Source: Janthinobacterium rivuli | GTDB lineage: Bacteria; Pseudomonadota; Gammaproteobacteria; Burkholderiales; Burkholderiaceae_D | DNA length: 64,000 bases | Assembly: GCF_029690045.1 (NCBI RefSeq) | Contig: NZ_CP121464.1 | Location: 4,340,001-4,404,000, forward strand | Direction: 5' to 3' | Part shown: positions 44,293 to 52,613 of the stretch, piece after piece | How the letters are laid out: every line of letters begins with the position of its first letter | Position numbering within the stretch: the first letter of the stretch is position 1 | Position numbers and translations under genes: made by a program | The notes under the pieces: model-generated | The model's input: the letters and a program-made list of their open reading frames with translations, nothing else | What the model was told of the DNA's origin: nothing | Database searches by the model: none

Positions 44293-45099
44293 TCATACCC
44301 TCCCCATCGCAAAACCTTTGGCAATGTAATGCCGCACGAACCAGATCACCAGCGCGCCAGGCACGATGGTCAGCACCCCGGCCGCCGCCAGCACGCCCCA
44401 GTCCATGCCGGCCGCCGACACGGTGCGCGTCATGGTGGCGGCAATCGGCTTGGCATTGACGGACGTCAAGGTGCGCGCCAATAACAGTTCCACCCAGCTG
44501 AACATGAAGCAGAAAAACGCCGTCACGCCCACGCCTGACTTGATCATCGGCAAGAAGATGCGGATGAAAAAGCGGGGGAAACTGTAGCCGTCGATATACG
44601 CCGTCTCGTCGATTTCCTTGGGCACGCCGGACATGAAACCTTCCAGTATCCACACGGCCAGCGGCACATTGAAGACCATGTGCGCCAGCGCCACGGCCAG
44701 GTGCGTATCCATCAGGCCGACGGTGGAATACAGCTGGAAGAACGGTACGAGGAAGACGGCGGGCGGCGTCATGCGGTTGGTCAAGAGCCAGAAGAACAAA
44801 TGCTTGTCACCGACAAAGTTGTAGCGTGAGAAAGCATAAGCTGCCGGCAAGGCCACCGTGACCGACATGACCATGTTCAAGGCCACGTAGATCATGGAAT
44901 TGATGTAGCCGCTGTACCAGGACCGGTCGGTAAAAATCGTGTGGTAGTTGGCAAACGTCAATTGCTGGGGCCACAGGCTCAGCACGCCCACGATTTCCTC
45001 GTTGGTCTTGAGCGACATGTTGAGCATCCAGTAGATGGGCAACAGCGACGCCAGCAAAAAGACGACGAGGATGGCGCTGCTCATTTTCTTGTGCATCAT
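44293..45099 (-). CDS. glpQ: glycerol ABC transporter permease
   Basis: A 268-aa six-helix permease of the MalG type. The EAA loop motif that contacts the ATPases is PKEIDETAYIDGYSFPRFFIRIFLPM. Start 45099 overlaps the glpP stop (ATGATG); a longer open frame upstream lies within glpP and is rejected. Here glpQ names the Rhizobium-type permease, not the E. coli glycerophosphodiesterase of the same name. Confidence 0.92.
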   Translation of the reverse strand: MMHKKMSSAILVVFLLASLLPIYWMLNMSLKTNEEIVGVLSLWPQQLTFANYHTIFTDRSWYSGYINSMIYVALNMVMSVTVALPAAYAFSRYNFVGDKHLFFWLLTNRMTPPAVFLVPFFQLYSTVGLMDTHLAVALAHMVFNVPLAVWILEGFMSGVPKEIDETAYIDGYSFPRFFIRIFLPMIKSGVGVTAFFCFMFSWVELLLARTLTSVNAKPIAATMTRTVSAAGMDWGVLAAAGVLTIVPGALVIWFVRHYIAKGFAMGRV

Positions 45100-45980
45100 T
45101 TCTGGTCTCCCGTGCCGACTCTCTGCATCCACGTGTACAGCACAAAGCAGAACAGCAGGATGATGAGGAAATAGATCAGGGAAAACGCGGACGCCGGCCC
45201 CAGGTCGAACTGGCCCACAGCCTTTTGCGTCAGGTATTGCGACAAAAAGGTGGTGGCGTTGCCCGGTCCGCCGCCCGTCAGCACGAACGGTTCCGTGTAG
45301 ATCATGAAACTGTCCATGAAGCGCAGCAAGACGGCGATCATCAGCACATTGCGCAGTTTCGGCAGCTGGATGTAGCGGAACACGGCCAGACGCGAGGCGC
45401 CGTCGATGCGCGCCGCCTGGTAATACGCGTCGGGAATGGCGCGCAGACCCGCATAGCACAGCAGCACGACGAGAGGCGTCCAGTGCCAGATATCCATCAC
45501 CATCACCGTCAGCCAGGCGTCGAGCGAATTGCCGTTGTAGTTGTAGTCAAAGCCCAGTTGATTCAAGGTGTAGCCCATCAGGCCGATGTCGCCGCGGCCA
45601 AAGATTTGCCAGATGGTGCCCACGACGTTCCAGGGAATCAAGAGGGGCAGCGCGATCAGCACCAAGGCGAGGGACGCCTTCCAGCCATCGGCCGGCATGC
45701 ACAGGGCAATCAAAATACCCAGCGGAATCTGGATGGCCAGCACGGAGCCGGAAAACAGTAGCTGGCGCAGCAAGGCGCTGTGCAAGTCGCCGTCCAGCAT
45801 GACCATGCGGAACCATTCCGTGCCCACAAACACCTTTTGCGTGGGGCTCAGAATATCCTGCACGGAATAGTTCACCACCGTCATCAGGGGCAGGATGGCG
45901 GAAAAGGCCACGCACAGCAGCACGGGCAAGATCAATAGCCAGGCGCGGCGGTTGTTATCGGTTTTACCGTTATGTATCAT
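45096..45980 (-). CDS. glpP: glycerol ABC transporter permease
   Basis: A 294-aa six-helix permease of the MalF type. The N-terminal helix is AWLLILPVLLCVAFSAILPL and the EAA loop is IPDAYYQAARIDGASRLAVFRYIQLP. The start lies in TGATG with the glpT stop. It pairs with glpQ to form the membrane channel. Confidence 0.92.
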   Translation of the reverse strand: MIHNGKTDNNRRAWLLILPVLLCVAFSAILPLMTVVNYSVQDILSPTQKVFVGTEWFRMVMLDGDLHSALLRQLLFSGSVLAIQIPLGILIALCMPADGWKASLALVLIALPLLIPWNVVGTIWQIFGRGDIGLMGYTLNQLGFDYNYNGNSLDAWLTVMVMDIWHWTPLVVLLCYAGLRAIPDAYYQAARIDGASRLAVFRYIQLPKLRNVLMIAVLLRFMDSFMIYTEPFVLTGGGPGNATTFLSQYLTQKAVGQFDLGPASAFSLIYFLIILLFCFVLYTWMQRVGTGDQK

Positions 45981-47071
45981 CAGGCCACCCGCTTATCGTT
46001 GACATAGAACAAGGTGCGTTGCGGCGGAAAGCGCAGCCGCACAGCATTCCCGGCGACGGCGTCGATGGCGCGCAGCTTGGCCGCCACCGTCGCGCTACCC
46101 AGCTGGAATTCCGCCAGGTAATGCGTGCCCATGTTGCGCACGGCAGTGACCGTGGCCTCCAGGCAATGGTCGCCACCCTCGCCCGCTTTCACGCATTCGA
46201 CGAACTCCGGCCGCACGCCCACCGTGATTTTCCCTTGCGCGCCAGACAGCGCCGCGCGCGCGGCAGCGGACACGGCCAGCAGCTGTCCCGCCACGCGCAC
46301 GCCGCCGTCGTCCAGGGTGCAATCGAGCAAGTTCATGCCCGGGTTGCCGATGAAGTAGCCGACAAACGTGTGTTCCGGTTCCTCGAACAGCGCTTGCGCA
46401 CTGCCCGTCTGCACCACTTCGCCCTGCGTCATGACGACCACCTGGTCGGCAAAGGTCAGCGCTTCCACCTGGTCGTGCGTGACGTAGATCAGGGACAGTT
46501 TCAGTTCGTGGTGGATTTCCTTCAACTTTCTGCGCAACAGCCATTTCAGATGCGGGTCGATCACCGTCAGCGGTTCGTCGAACAGCACAGCCGCCACGTC
46601 GGGGCGCACGAGGCCGCGGCCCAGCGAAATCTTTTGCTTGGCGTCCACGGACAAGCCGCTGGCGCGCAGTTTCAGGTCGCCCGTCAATTCCAGCATCTGC
46701 GCCACTTGCTGCACGCGCTTTTTCACCTCGGTCTCTTTCCAGCCGCGATTGCGCAACGGAAACGCCAGGTTGTCGTGCACGGTCATGGTGTCGTAAATGA
46801 CGGGAAACTGGAACACTTGCGCGATATTGCGTGCTTCCGTGGGCAGCTGCGTCACATCCTTGCCATCGAACAGCACCTTGCCATGCGATGGTTTTACCAG
46901 ACCGGAGATAATATTGAGCAAGGTCGTCTTGCCGCAGCCGGACGGCCCCAGCAAGGCGTAGGCGCCGCCGTCATGCCACTCCATGCTCATGGGCCGCAGC
47001 GCATAGTCGGCGGGTGCGGAAGGATTGGGTTTGTAGGCGTGGGCCAGGTCGACCAGTTCGATGCGCGCCAT
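45980..47071 (-). CDS. glpT: glycerol ABC transporter ATPase with degenerate signature motif
   Basis: A 363-aa ATPase. Walker A is GPSGCGKT (42-49), the Q-loop VFQFPVIY, Walker B VLFDEP (162-167) and the H-loop YVTHD (His199). The expected LSGGQ signature is replaced by LSVDAKQ (140-146), although the following KISLGRGL helix is retained. A C-terminal TOBE-like regulatory domain follows (about 240-363). With GlpS it would form a heterodimer with unequal ATP sites. The start is one base after the glpS stop. Not to be confused with the E. coli MFS antiporter GlpT. Confidence 0.93.
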   Translation of the reverse strand: MARIELVDLAHAYKPNPSAPADYALRPMSMEWHDGGAYALLGPSGCGKTTLLNIISGLVKPSHGKVLFDGKDVTQLPTEARNIAQVFQFPVIYDTMTVHDNLAFPLRNRGWKETEVKKRVQQVAQMLELTGDLKLRASGLSVDAKQKISLGRGLVRPDVAAVLFDEPLTVIDPHLKWLLRRKLKEIHHELKLSLIYVTHDQVEALTFADQVVVMTQGEVVQTGSAQALFEEPEHTFVGYFIGNPGMNLLDCTLDDGGVRVAGQLLAVSAAARAALSGAQGKITVGVRPEFVECVKAGEGGDHCLEATVTAVRNMGTHYLAEFQLGSATVAAKLRAIDAVAGNAVRLRFPPQRTLFYVNDKRVA

Positions 47072-47072
47072 G

Positions 47073-48167
47073 TCATGCCCCTCCTTGCGCAGGAGCGAAC
47101 AGCAGGCCGCCGTCTTGCGCGAAGATCAGCAAGGCATGCGGCTGGCAATACACGGTGCAGGCGCTGCCGATCTCCAGGTTGTGCACGCCACCGAGCTGCG
47201 CCACCAGGGCCAGGTCGCCGCGGCGCGCATGCACATAGGTTTCCGAGCCGCTGATTTCGGCCAGGTCCACCGTAGCTGCGATGGCCACGTCGCCATCGGA
47301 CTGCGGTGACAAATGCAGGCTGTGTGCGCGCACGCCGAGGATCACCTCCGTGCTGTCGCCCAAACGGGCGCGCTGCGCGCCGCTCAGGTGTATCGACAGG
47401 CCATCGGCCGCCTGCGCCACGCCGGCAACATCCACGCGGGCGGGGATAAAATTGATGGGCGGGTCGCTGAAGGTGCGCGCCACGTCGATGGAGTTGGGCG
47501 CGTTGAAGACGTCCAGGGTCGGCCCCTGCTGCAGCAATCGTCCCTCGTGCAGCACGGCCACGTGGCCGCCCAGCTGCAGCGCTTCCAGCGGTTCCGTGGT
47601 GGCGTACACGACCGTCGTGCTGCCGCTGGAAAACAGTTCCGTCAATTCGCGGCGCAATTCCTCGCGCAGTTTGTAGTCGAGATTGACCAATGGCTCGTCG
47701 AGCAGCAGCAAGGACGCATCCTTGATCAGCGCGCGCCCCAGCGCCGTGCGCTGCTGCTGGCCGCCCGATAATTCTCCGGGCGTGCGCTGCAGATACGGCG
47801 TGATGTGCAGGCGCTCGGCCAGCGCCAGCACCTTGCTGCGTATCTGTTCCTCGGGTTCCTTGCGCAAGCGCAAGGGCGAAGCGATATTGTCGTAGACGGT
47901 GAAGGCCGGATAGTTGATGAATTGCTGGTACACCATGGCCAGGTTGCGTTTGCTGACGGGCACGCCCGTCACATCGACGCCATCGGCCGTCACGGTGCCC
48001 CCGCTGGGCTTGTCCAGGCCCGCCATCACGCGCATCAGGGTCGTCTTGCCGGCACGCGTGGTGCCCAGCAAGACGTTGATGGCGCCCGGCACGAGGGCCA
48101 GCGACATCGGATATAAAAAGTCGTCAGCCCCCTGCTTCCTGCTGATCTTGTCCAGTACCAGTTGCAC
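47073..48167 (-). CDS. glpS: glycerol ABC transporter ATPase lacking the H-loop histidine
   Basis: A 364-aa ATPase with Walker A GTTRAGKT (35-42), consensus signature LSGGQ (133-137) and Walker B LLLLDE (153-158). The H-loop histidine is replaced by Thr191 (VYATTEP in place of VTHDQ). A C-terminal regulatory beta domain is present. Start GTG 48167 is chosen because GGAGGAG lies five to six bases upstream and the protein then begins at the first conserved strand; longer in-frame starts would precede a ribosome-binding site. It is the first transporter gene after glpD. Confidence 0.93.
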   Translation of the reverse strand: MQLVLDKISRKQGADDFLYPMSLALVPGAINVLLGTTRAGKTTLMRVMAGLDKPSGGTVTADGVDVTGVPVSKRNLAMVYQQFINYPAFTVYDNIASPLRLRKEPEEQIRSKVLALAERLHITPYLQRTPGELSGGQQQRTALGRALIKDASLLLLDEPLVNLDYKLREELRRELTELFSSGSTTVVYATTEPLEALQLGGHVAVLHEGRLLQQGPTLDVFNAPNSIDVARTFSDPPINFIPARVDVAGVAQAADGLSIHLSGAQRARLGDSTEVILGVRAHSLHLSPQSDGDVAIAATVDLAEISGSETYVHARRGDLALVAQLGGVHNLEIGSACTVYCQPHALLIFAQDGGLLFAPAQGGA

Positions 48168-48202
48168 GCGCTTCTCCTCCAGTGATGGTTTCTTATTTTT
48201 CG

Positions 48203-48224
48203 CCGCACCCTCTGCGGGGTGCGG
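48203..48224 (-). promoter_or_regulatory. hairpin between glpD and glpS
   Basis: CCGCACCC and GGGTGCGG form a perfect 8-bp stem with a 6-base loop. On the minus strand no U-tract follows, so it is not a classical terminator. It may instead tune mRNA stability between glpD and the transporter genes. Confidence 0.45.
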
Positions 48225-48241
48225 TCGCCAACGTGTGCTAC

Positions 48242-49798
48242 TTATGACAACGGATGCTGCAACAGCCAGGCATCGAGCCTGTCCGCCGTCTCGCGCGGCA
48301 GGTGCAGGCCCAGCTTCGAGCGCCGCCACAGGATGTCGGCCGCGCTGACGGCCCATTCATGGCGCCGCACATAGTCAACTTCCGCCGCGTACAGGCCGGC
48401 GGCGATTTCCTCGCCCATGGCCGCCACGTCCGCCCTGCCATCGAGCAGCACATGGATGCGCGTGCCGTAGGCGCGTGCATAGCGCGCCACCAGCGCCGCT
48501 GGCAGCCACGCATACTTACGCTGCAAGCCTTGCACGAACTGGCCGAACTCGCGCACGGACCGGTTCTGCGGCACGGCGCCATACACGTCGCCGCCAGGCA
48601 GGCAGGCACTGGCTGTCCAGGCCGGTAGCGTATTGCCCAGCAAGGGCGCCAGCATGTCCATGGCTTCCTCGGCCAGCTTGCGAAACGTGGTGATCTTGCC
48701 GCCGAAAACACTCAGCAGCGGCGCACCTTCCCGGTCCAGCTCGAAACGGTAATCGCGCGTGACGGCCTTGGCGTCGGCCGCCGCGTCTTCCACCAGCGGA
48801 CGCACGCCCGCATACGTCCACACCACGTCGGCCGGCACGATGGGTTTGCTGAAATAGTAACTGGAAAGCTCGCACAAGTAACGAATTTCCTCGTCATCGA
48901 TTTCCACCTTGCCACGGTCGCCTTGGTAGTCGAGGTCGGTGGTGCCGATCAGGGTGAAATCGTGCTCATACGGAATGGCAAACACGATGCGCCCGTCCGG
49001 ATGCTGGAAGATATACGCGTGATCATGCTCGAACAGACGCTTGACGACGATATGGCTACCCTTGATCAGGCGCAAATGGCGTCCCTGTCCACCGGGCGCC
49101 GCCTGCTGCAGGAACTCGGCCGTCCACGGCCCGGCCGCATTGACGACGCTGCGCGCCCGCACGGTCGTCTGCCTGCCGCTGGCGTGCTGCAAGGTGGCCA
49201 GCCAGGAAGCGCCCTCCCCCTCGCCTTCGCGCGCCAGCATCGTGCAGCGCGTGCGCGTCAGCACGTGCGCGCCCTTGTCCGCCGCATCGATGGCGTTCAG
49301 CACCACCAGGCGCGCGTCGTCAACCCAGCCGTCGGAATACACGAAGCCGCGCTTGAACTCGGGTTTTAACGGTTGTCCGGCAGCGTGGCGGGTCAGGTCG
49401 ATGCCGCTGGAGGCCGGCAGGATTTCCCGCTTCGCCAGCATATCGTAGAGGAACAAGCCGGCGCGTATCAGCCAGGCCGGGCGCTGGCCCTTGGCGTGCG
49501 GCATGACGAAGCGCAAGGGCCACATGATGTGCGGCGCCGAGCGCAGCAGCACTTCGCGCTCGATCAGCGCCTTGCGCACGAGGCCGAATTCATAGTATTC
49601 GAGATAGCGCAGGCCGCCATGTATCAGCTTGGTCGATGCCGATGAAGTGTGCGCGGCAAGGTCGTCCTTTTCGCACAGCAGCACGGACAGGCCGCGGCCC
49701 GCCGCGTCGCGCGCGATGCCGGCGCCATTGATGCCGCCGCCCACCACCAGCACGTCGCATGCCATCGCTGTCTCCACACCCTGCTGTGCTGCGGTCAT
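48242..49798 (-). CDS. glpD: aerobic glycerol-3-phosphate dehydrogenase
   Basis: A 518-aa inner-membrane-associated flavoprotein oxidising sn-glycerol 3-phosphate to dihydroxyacetone phosphate with electrons to quinone. The FAD motif is CDVLVVGGGINGAGIARDAAG, followed by the GlpD hallmark SSASTKLIHGGLRYLEYYEF, the FAIPYEHDFTLIGTTDLDY segment and SVFGGKITTFRKLAE. The C-terminal helical domain is complete. Start 49798 has GGAGT upstream. It is the promoter-proximal gene of the glp unit and faces glpR. Confidence 0.95.
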   Translation of the reverse strand: MTAAQQGVETAMACDVLVVGGGINGAGIARDAAGRGLSVLLCEKDDLAAHTSSASTKLIHGGLRYLEYYEFGLVRKALIEREVLLRSAPHIMWPLRFVMPHAKGQRPAWLIRAGLFLYDMLAKREILPASSGIDLTRHAAGQPLKPEFKRGFVYSDGWVDDARLVVLNAIDAADKGAHVLTRTRCTMLAREGEGEGASWLATLQHASGRQTTVRARSVVNAAGPWTAEFLQQAAPGGQGRHLRLIKGSHIVVKRLFEHDHAYIFQHPDGRIVFAIPYEHDFTLIGTTDLDYQGDRGKVEIDDEEIRYLCELSSYYFSKPIVPADVVWTYAGVRPLVEDAAADAKAVTRDYRFELDREGAPLLSVFGGKITTFRKLAEEAMDMLAPLLGNTLPAWTASACLPGGDVYGAVPQNRSVREFGQFVQGLQRKYAWLPAALVARYARAYGTRIHVLLDGRADVAAMGEEIAAGLYAAEVDYVRRHEWAVSAADILWRRSKLGLHLPRETADRLDAWLLQHPLS

Positions 49799-49882
49799 CG
49801 GGACTCCGTGTCTGTCGGGGACACGCCGGCGAGGAAAGACTAGGCATCGCCGGCGACTGTCGTTAAGATCAATACAGATGTA

Positions 49883-49967
49883 ATTCGAATGCAATATGGA
49901 TAAGATACGCCAGATTACGAATCGATAGCAACATATTTTTATCACTATTTGTTCGTTTTTGTTCGTT
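49883..49967. promoter_or_regulatory. putative GlpR operators between glpD and glpR
   Basis: TTTGTTCGTT occurs twice back to back (49948-49957 and 49958-49967), one helical turn apart. An ATTCGAAT palindrome lies at 49883-49890. TTCG half-sites are typical of DeoR/GlpR operators. The cluster covers the divergent promoters, so binding would repress both genes. Confidence 0.6.
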
Positions 49968-49991
49968 TGTGATTTTTAAAGAGACAAGCCC

Positions 49992-50750
49992 ATGATTTTG
50001 AATCCCCGCCAGCGCCGCCTGCTCGAAGTGGTGCGCCAGAAGGTCACCATGTCCGTCGAAGAGCTGGCCCAGCAGCTGGACGTGACGCCGCAAACCGTGC
50101 GCCGCGACGTCAAGCAGATGGAGGAAGCGCGCCTGCTTGCCCGCTACCACGGCGGCGTCGGCTTGCCCTCGTCCGTGGAAAACATCGATTACAGCCAGCG
50201 GCAAGTATTCAACAGCGACGCCAAGCGGCGCATTGCCGCCGCCGTCGCCGCGCAAGTGCCGCATGGCTGTTCGCTGCTGATCAATATCGGCACGACGACC
50301 GAGGAAGTGGCGCGCGCGCTGGGCCGGCACACGGGTTTGCACGTGGTGACGAACAACCTGAACGTGGCCGCCATCCTGGCCGACAACGCCGCCTGCGAAG
50401 TCATCGTGGCCGGCGGCGTGGTGCGCGGGCGGGACCGCGGCATCGTCGGCGAAGCGACGATCGACTTCATCCGCCAGTTCAAGGTCGACATCGGCATCAT
50501 CGGCATTTCCAGCATCGACGAAGACGGCAGCCTGCGCGACTTCGATGCGCGCGAAGTGAAGGTGGCGCAAGCCATCATCGAGCAATCGCGCGAAGTGTGG
50601 CTGGTGGCCGACCAGCATAAATTCGGCCGCAAGGCGCTGGTGCGGCTGGCCGATCTGGCGCAAATCGACGTCTTGTTTACGGATGCGCCGCCGCCGCCCC
50701 GCTTTGCCGAAGTATTGCGCGAAGCGGGCGTGAAGGTGGTGCTGGCCTGA
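49992..50750 (+). CDS. glpR: DeoR-family glycerol repressor
   Basis: A 252-aa protein. The DeoR winged helix (PRQRRLLEVVRQKVTMSVEELAQQLDVTPQTVRRDVKQME) is followed by the DeoRC sugar-phosphate-binding domain (LLINIGTTTEEVARAL, VVTNNLNVAAIL, VIVAGGVVRGRDRGIVGEAT, VWLVADQHKFGR). It should respond to glycerol 3-phosphate and repress glpD and the downstream transporter and kinase genes. AAAGAGAC precedes the ATG. Confidence 0.93.
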   Translation: MILNPRQRRLLEVVRQKVTMSVEELAQQLDVTPQTVRRDVKQMEEARLLARYHGGVGLPSSVENIDYSQRQVFNSDAKRRIAAAVAAQVPHGCSLLINIGTTTEEVARALGRHTGLHVVTNNLNVAAILADNAACEVIVAGGVVRGRDRGIVGEATIDFIRQFKVDIGIIGISSIDEDGSLRDFDAREVKVAQAIIEQSREVWLVADQHKFGRKALVRLADLAQIDVLFTDAPPPPRFAEVLREAGVKVVLA

Positions 50751-51106
50751 GCGGGCCACATTTCTGCATGAAAACCTCGCACTGTCGCGCGGGCAATACG
50801 CCGTGTGTGGGCAAGCATACGCAATGATATGAAATATTTATCAATTCGGCAAAAAATGCTGTTACCATTGATGCAACAAGAGTTATTTTTTTAATCTTCC
50901 TCTCCGGCAATACGATTATTGGCTTGTTATTGCTTTTTATCTATCCAGAGCAAGAAAAAAGGAAAAACTCTTTGCCGGTAAGTGATTTCCTGTGAAAACA
51001 GTGTTAAAACTACCTCAAGCACGATAATAGTTCCCAAACAAACCACTCGACAGCAAGCGTGAAGGCCTTAACCATGCCGGCAACGCCGCCCAGTGAAGGA
51101 AAAGAA
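50751..51106 (+). other. AT-rich intergenic region between glpR and the MarR gene
   Basis: These 356 bases hold no convincing gene or hairpin terminator. The sequence is clearly AT-rich from about 50820 to 51050, including a T-run at 50885-50891, and probably contains the promoter of the MarR gene. No -35/-10 pair stands out. Confidence 0.4.
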
Positions 51107-51610
51107 ATGAGCCATAATTTTGAAACGGCCGCCATGCCGCAAGCCGCCCATCCCAACAGCGTCCCCGTCAGCGAGCTGGAAGCCCATCTCGGTTACTGGC
51201 TGCGTTTCGTTTCCAACCACGTTTCCCACAGCTTCCAGAAGAAAGCCGAAGCCAATGGCGTGACGGTTTCCGAATGGGTGGTGCTGCGCGAAATGTTCCG
51301 CCTGGGCTGTACCTCGCCCACGGTACTGGCGCAAGTGTCCGGCATGAGCAAGGGCGCCGTCTCGAAACTGATCGACCGTCTGGAAAGCAAGGGCATGGTC
51401 AGCAAATCGATCCTGCTGGCCGACCGCCGCCAGCATTCGATCGAGCTGACCACGGAAGGCGAGGCGCTGGTGCCCGTGCTGGCCGGAATGGCCGACCAGA
51501 ACGACGAGGAATTCTTCGGCAAGCTGCCGCGCCAGCTGCGCGACGACCTGCTCGAAGCGATGAAGGAAGTGGCGCGCACGCACCAGCTCAAGAGCGCGCC
51601 GCTGAACTGA
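51107..51610 (+). CDS. MarR-family transcriptional regulator
   Basis: A 167-aa protein. The winged helix is seen in VTVSEWVVLREMFRLGCTSPTVLAQVSGMSKGAVSKLIDRLESKGMVSK followed by the wing ADRRQHSIELTTEGEALV. AAGGAAAAG precedes ATG 51107; an ATG at 51074 and a GTG at 51059 are less likely. It lies 85 bases upstream of a PLP enzyme on the same strand, which may be its target. The ligand is unknown. Confidence 0.9.
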   Translation: MSHNFETAAMPQAAHPNSVPVSELEAHLGYWLRFVSNHVSHSFQKKAEANGVTVSEWVVLREMFRLGCTSPTVLAQVSGMSKGAVSKLIDRLESKGMVSKSILLADRRQHSIELTTEGEALVPVLAGMADQNDEEFFGKLPRQLRDDLLEAMKEVARTHQLKSAPLN

Positions 51611-51695
51611 CAGCAGTAACACACGCGGCAAGGGTGACACGCTGGCGCGGGCGCTTCGGCTATGATGCTGGCCTGACTGTTTACCAGGAACACGC

Positions 51696-52613
51696 ATGGC
51701 CCTGCACATCGAAACTCCCTTGCTCAACTCGCGCGCCCTGAGCCTGCACAGCGAACGCGCCATCTGGCTCAAGCTCGAAGCCTTGCAGCCGCCCGGCTCC
51801 TTCAAGATCCGCGGCATCGGCCTCGCCTGCGAAGAATACGCGCGGCGCGGCGCCAGCCGTTTCATCTCCTCTTCCGGCGGCAATGCCGGCATCGCCGTCG
51901 CCTATGCGGGACGCCAGCTGGGCATTCCCGTCATCGTCGTCGTACCGGAAACGACCAGCGAACGGGCCAGGGCCCTGATCGCGCAGGAAGGCGCCGAAGT
52001 CATCGTGCACGGCGCAGCGTGGCAGGAAGCGAACGCGCTGGCGCAGTCCATGCTCACGCCGCAAGACGCCTTTTTGCACCCATTCGACGATCCGCTGCTG
52101 TGGCAGGGCCACGCCGGCATGATCGATGAAGTGGCCAGCGCGGGCCTGAAACCGGACGCGGTGGTGCTGTCGGTCGGTGGCGGCGGCCTGCTGGCCGGCG
52201 TGGCCGAAGGCTTGCAGCGCAACGGCTGGGATGGCGTGGCCATCGTGGCCGTGGAAACGCAAGGCGCGGCCTCGCTGGCGGCGGCCGTGGCCGCGCATGA
52301 ACACGTGGCCCTGCCCGCCGTGACGAGCATCGCCACATCGCTGGCCGCGCGCCAGGTCTGCGCGCAGGCATACTCCATCAGCCAGACGCGCCTGCTGCAC
52401 AGCGTGGTGGTGTCGGACCGGGCCGCCGTCGACGCCTGCCAGCGTTTTATTACCGACCAGCGCCTGGTGGTGGAACCAGCCTGCGGCGCGGCGCTGGCGG
52501 CCGTCTACGGCAAGGTGCCGGCACTGGCGCCCTACCGCAATGTGCTCGTCATCGTCTGCGGCGGCGTGACGGCCACGACGCAGCAGCTCGACCACTGGAG
52601 CGCCACCTTGTAG
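51696..52613 (+). CDS. PLP-dependent serine/threonine dehydratase-like enzyme
   Basis: A 305-aa fold-type II PLP enzyme. The PLP lysine is in PPGSFKIRGIG, the phosphate or substrate loop SSSGGNAGIAVAYAG, and the PLP phosphate-binding glycine loop SVGGGGLLAGVAEGL. Length and motifs fit the eukaryote-like serine dehydratase / threonine ammonia-lyase group without an ACT regulatory domain, suggesting a catabolic role (serine or threonine to 2-oxo acid plus ammonia). AGGA lies nine bases before ATG. Possibly controlled by the upstream MarR protein. Confidence 0.85.
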   Translation: MALHIETPLLNSRALSLHSERAIWLKLEALQPPGSFKIRGIGLACEEYARRGASRFISSSGGNAGIAVAYAGRQLGIPVIVVVPETTSERARALIAQEGAEVIVHGAAWQEANALAQSMLTPQDAFLHPFDDPLLWQGHAGMIDEVASAGLKPDAVVLSVGGGGLLAGVAEGLQRNGWDGVAIVAVETQGAASLAAAVAAHEHVALPAVTSIATSLAARQVCAQAYSISQTRLLHSVVVSDRAAVDACQRFITDQRLVVEPACGAALAAVYGKVPALAPYRNVLVIVCGGVTATTQQLDHWSATL

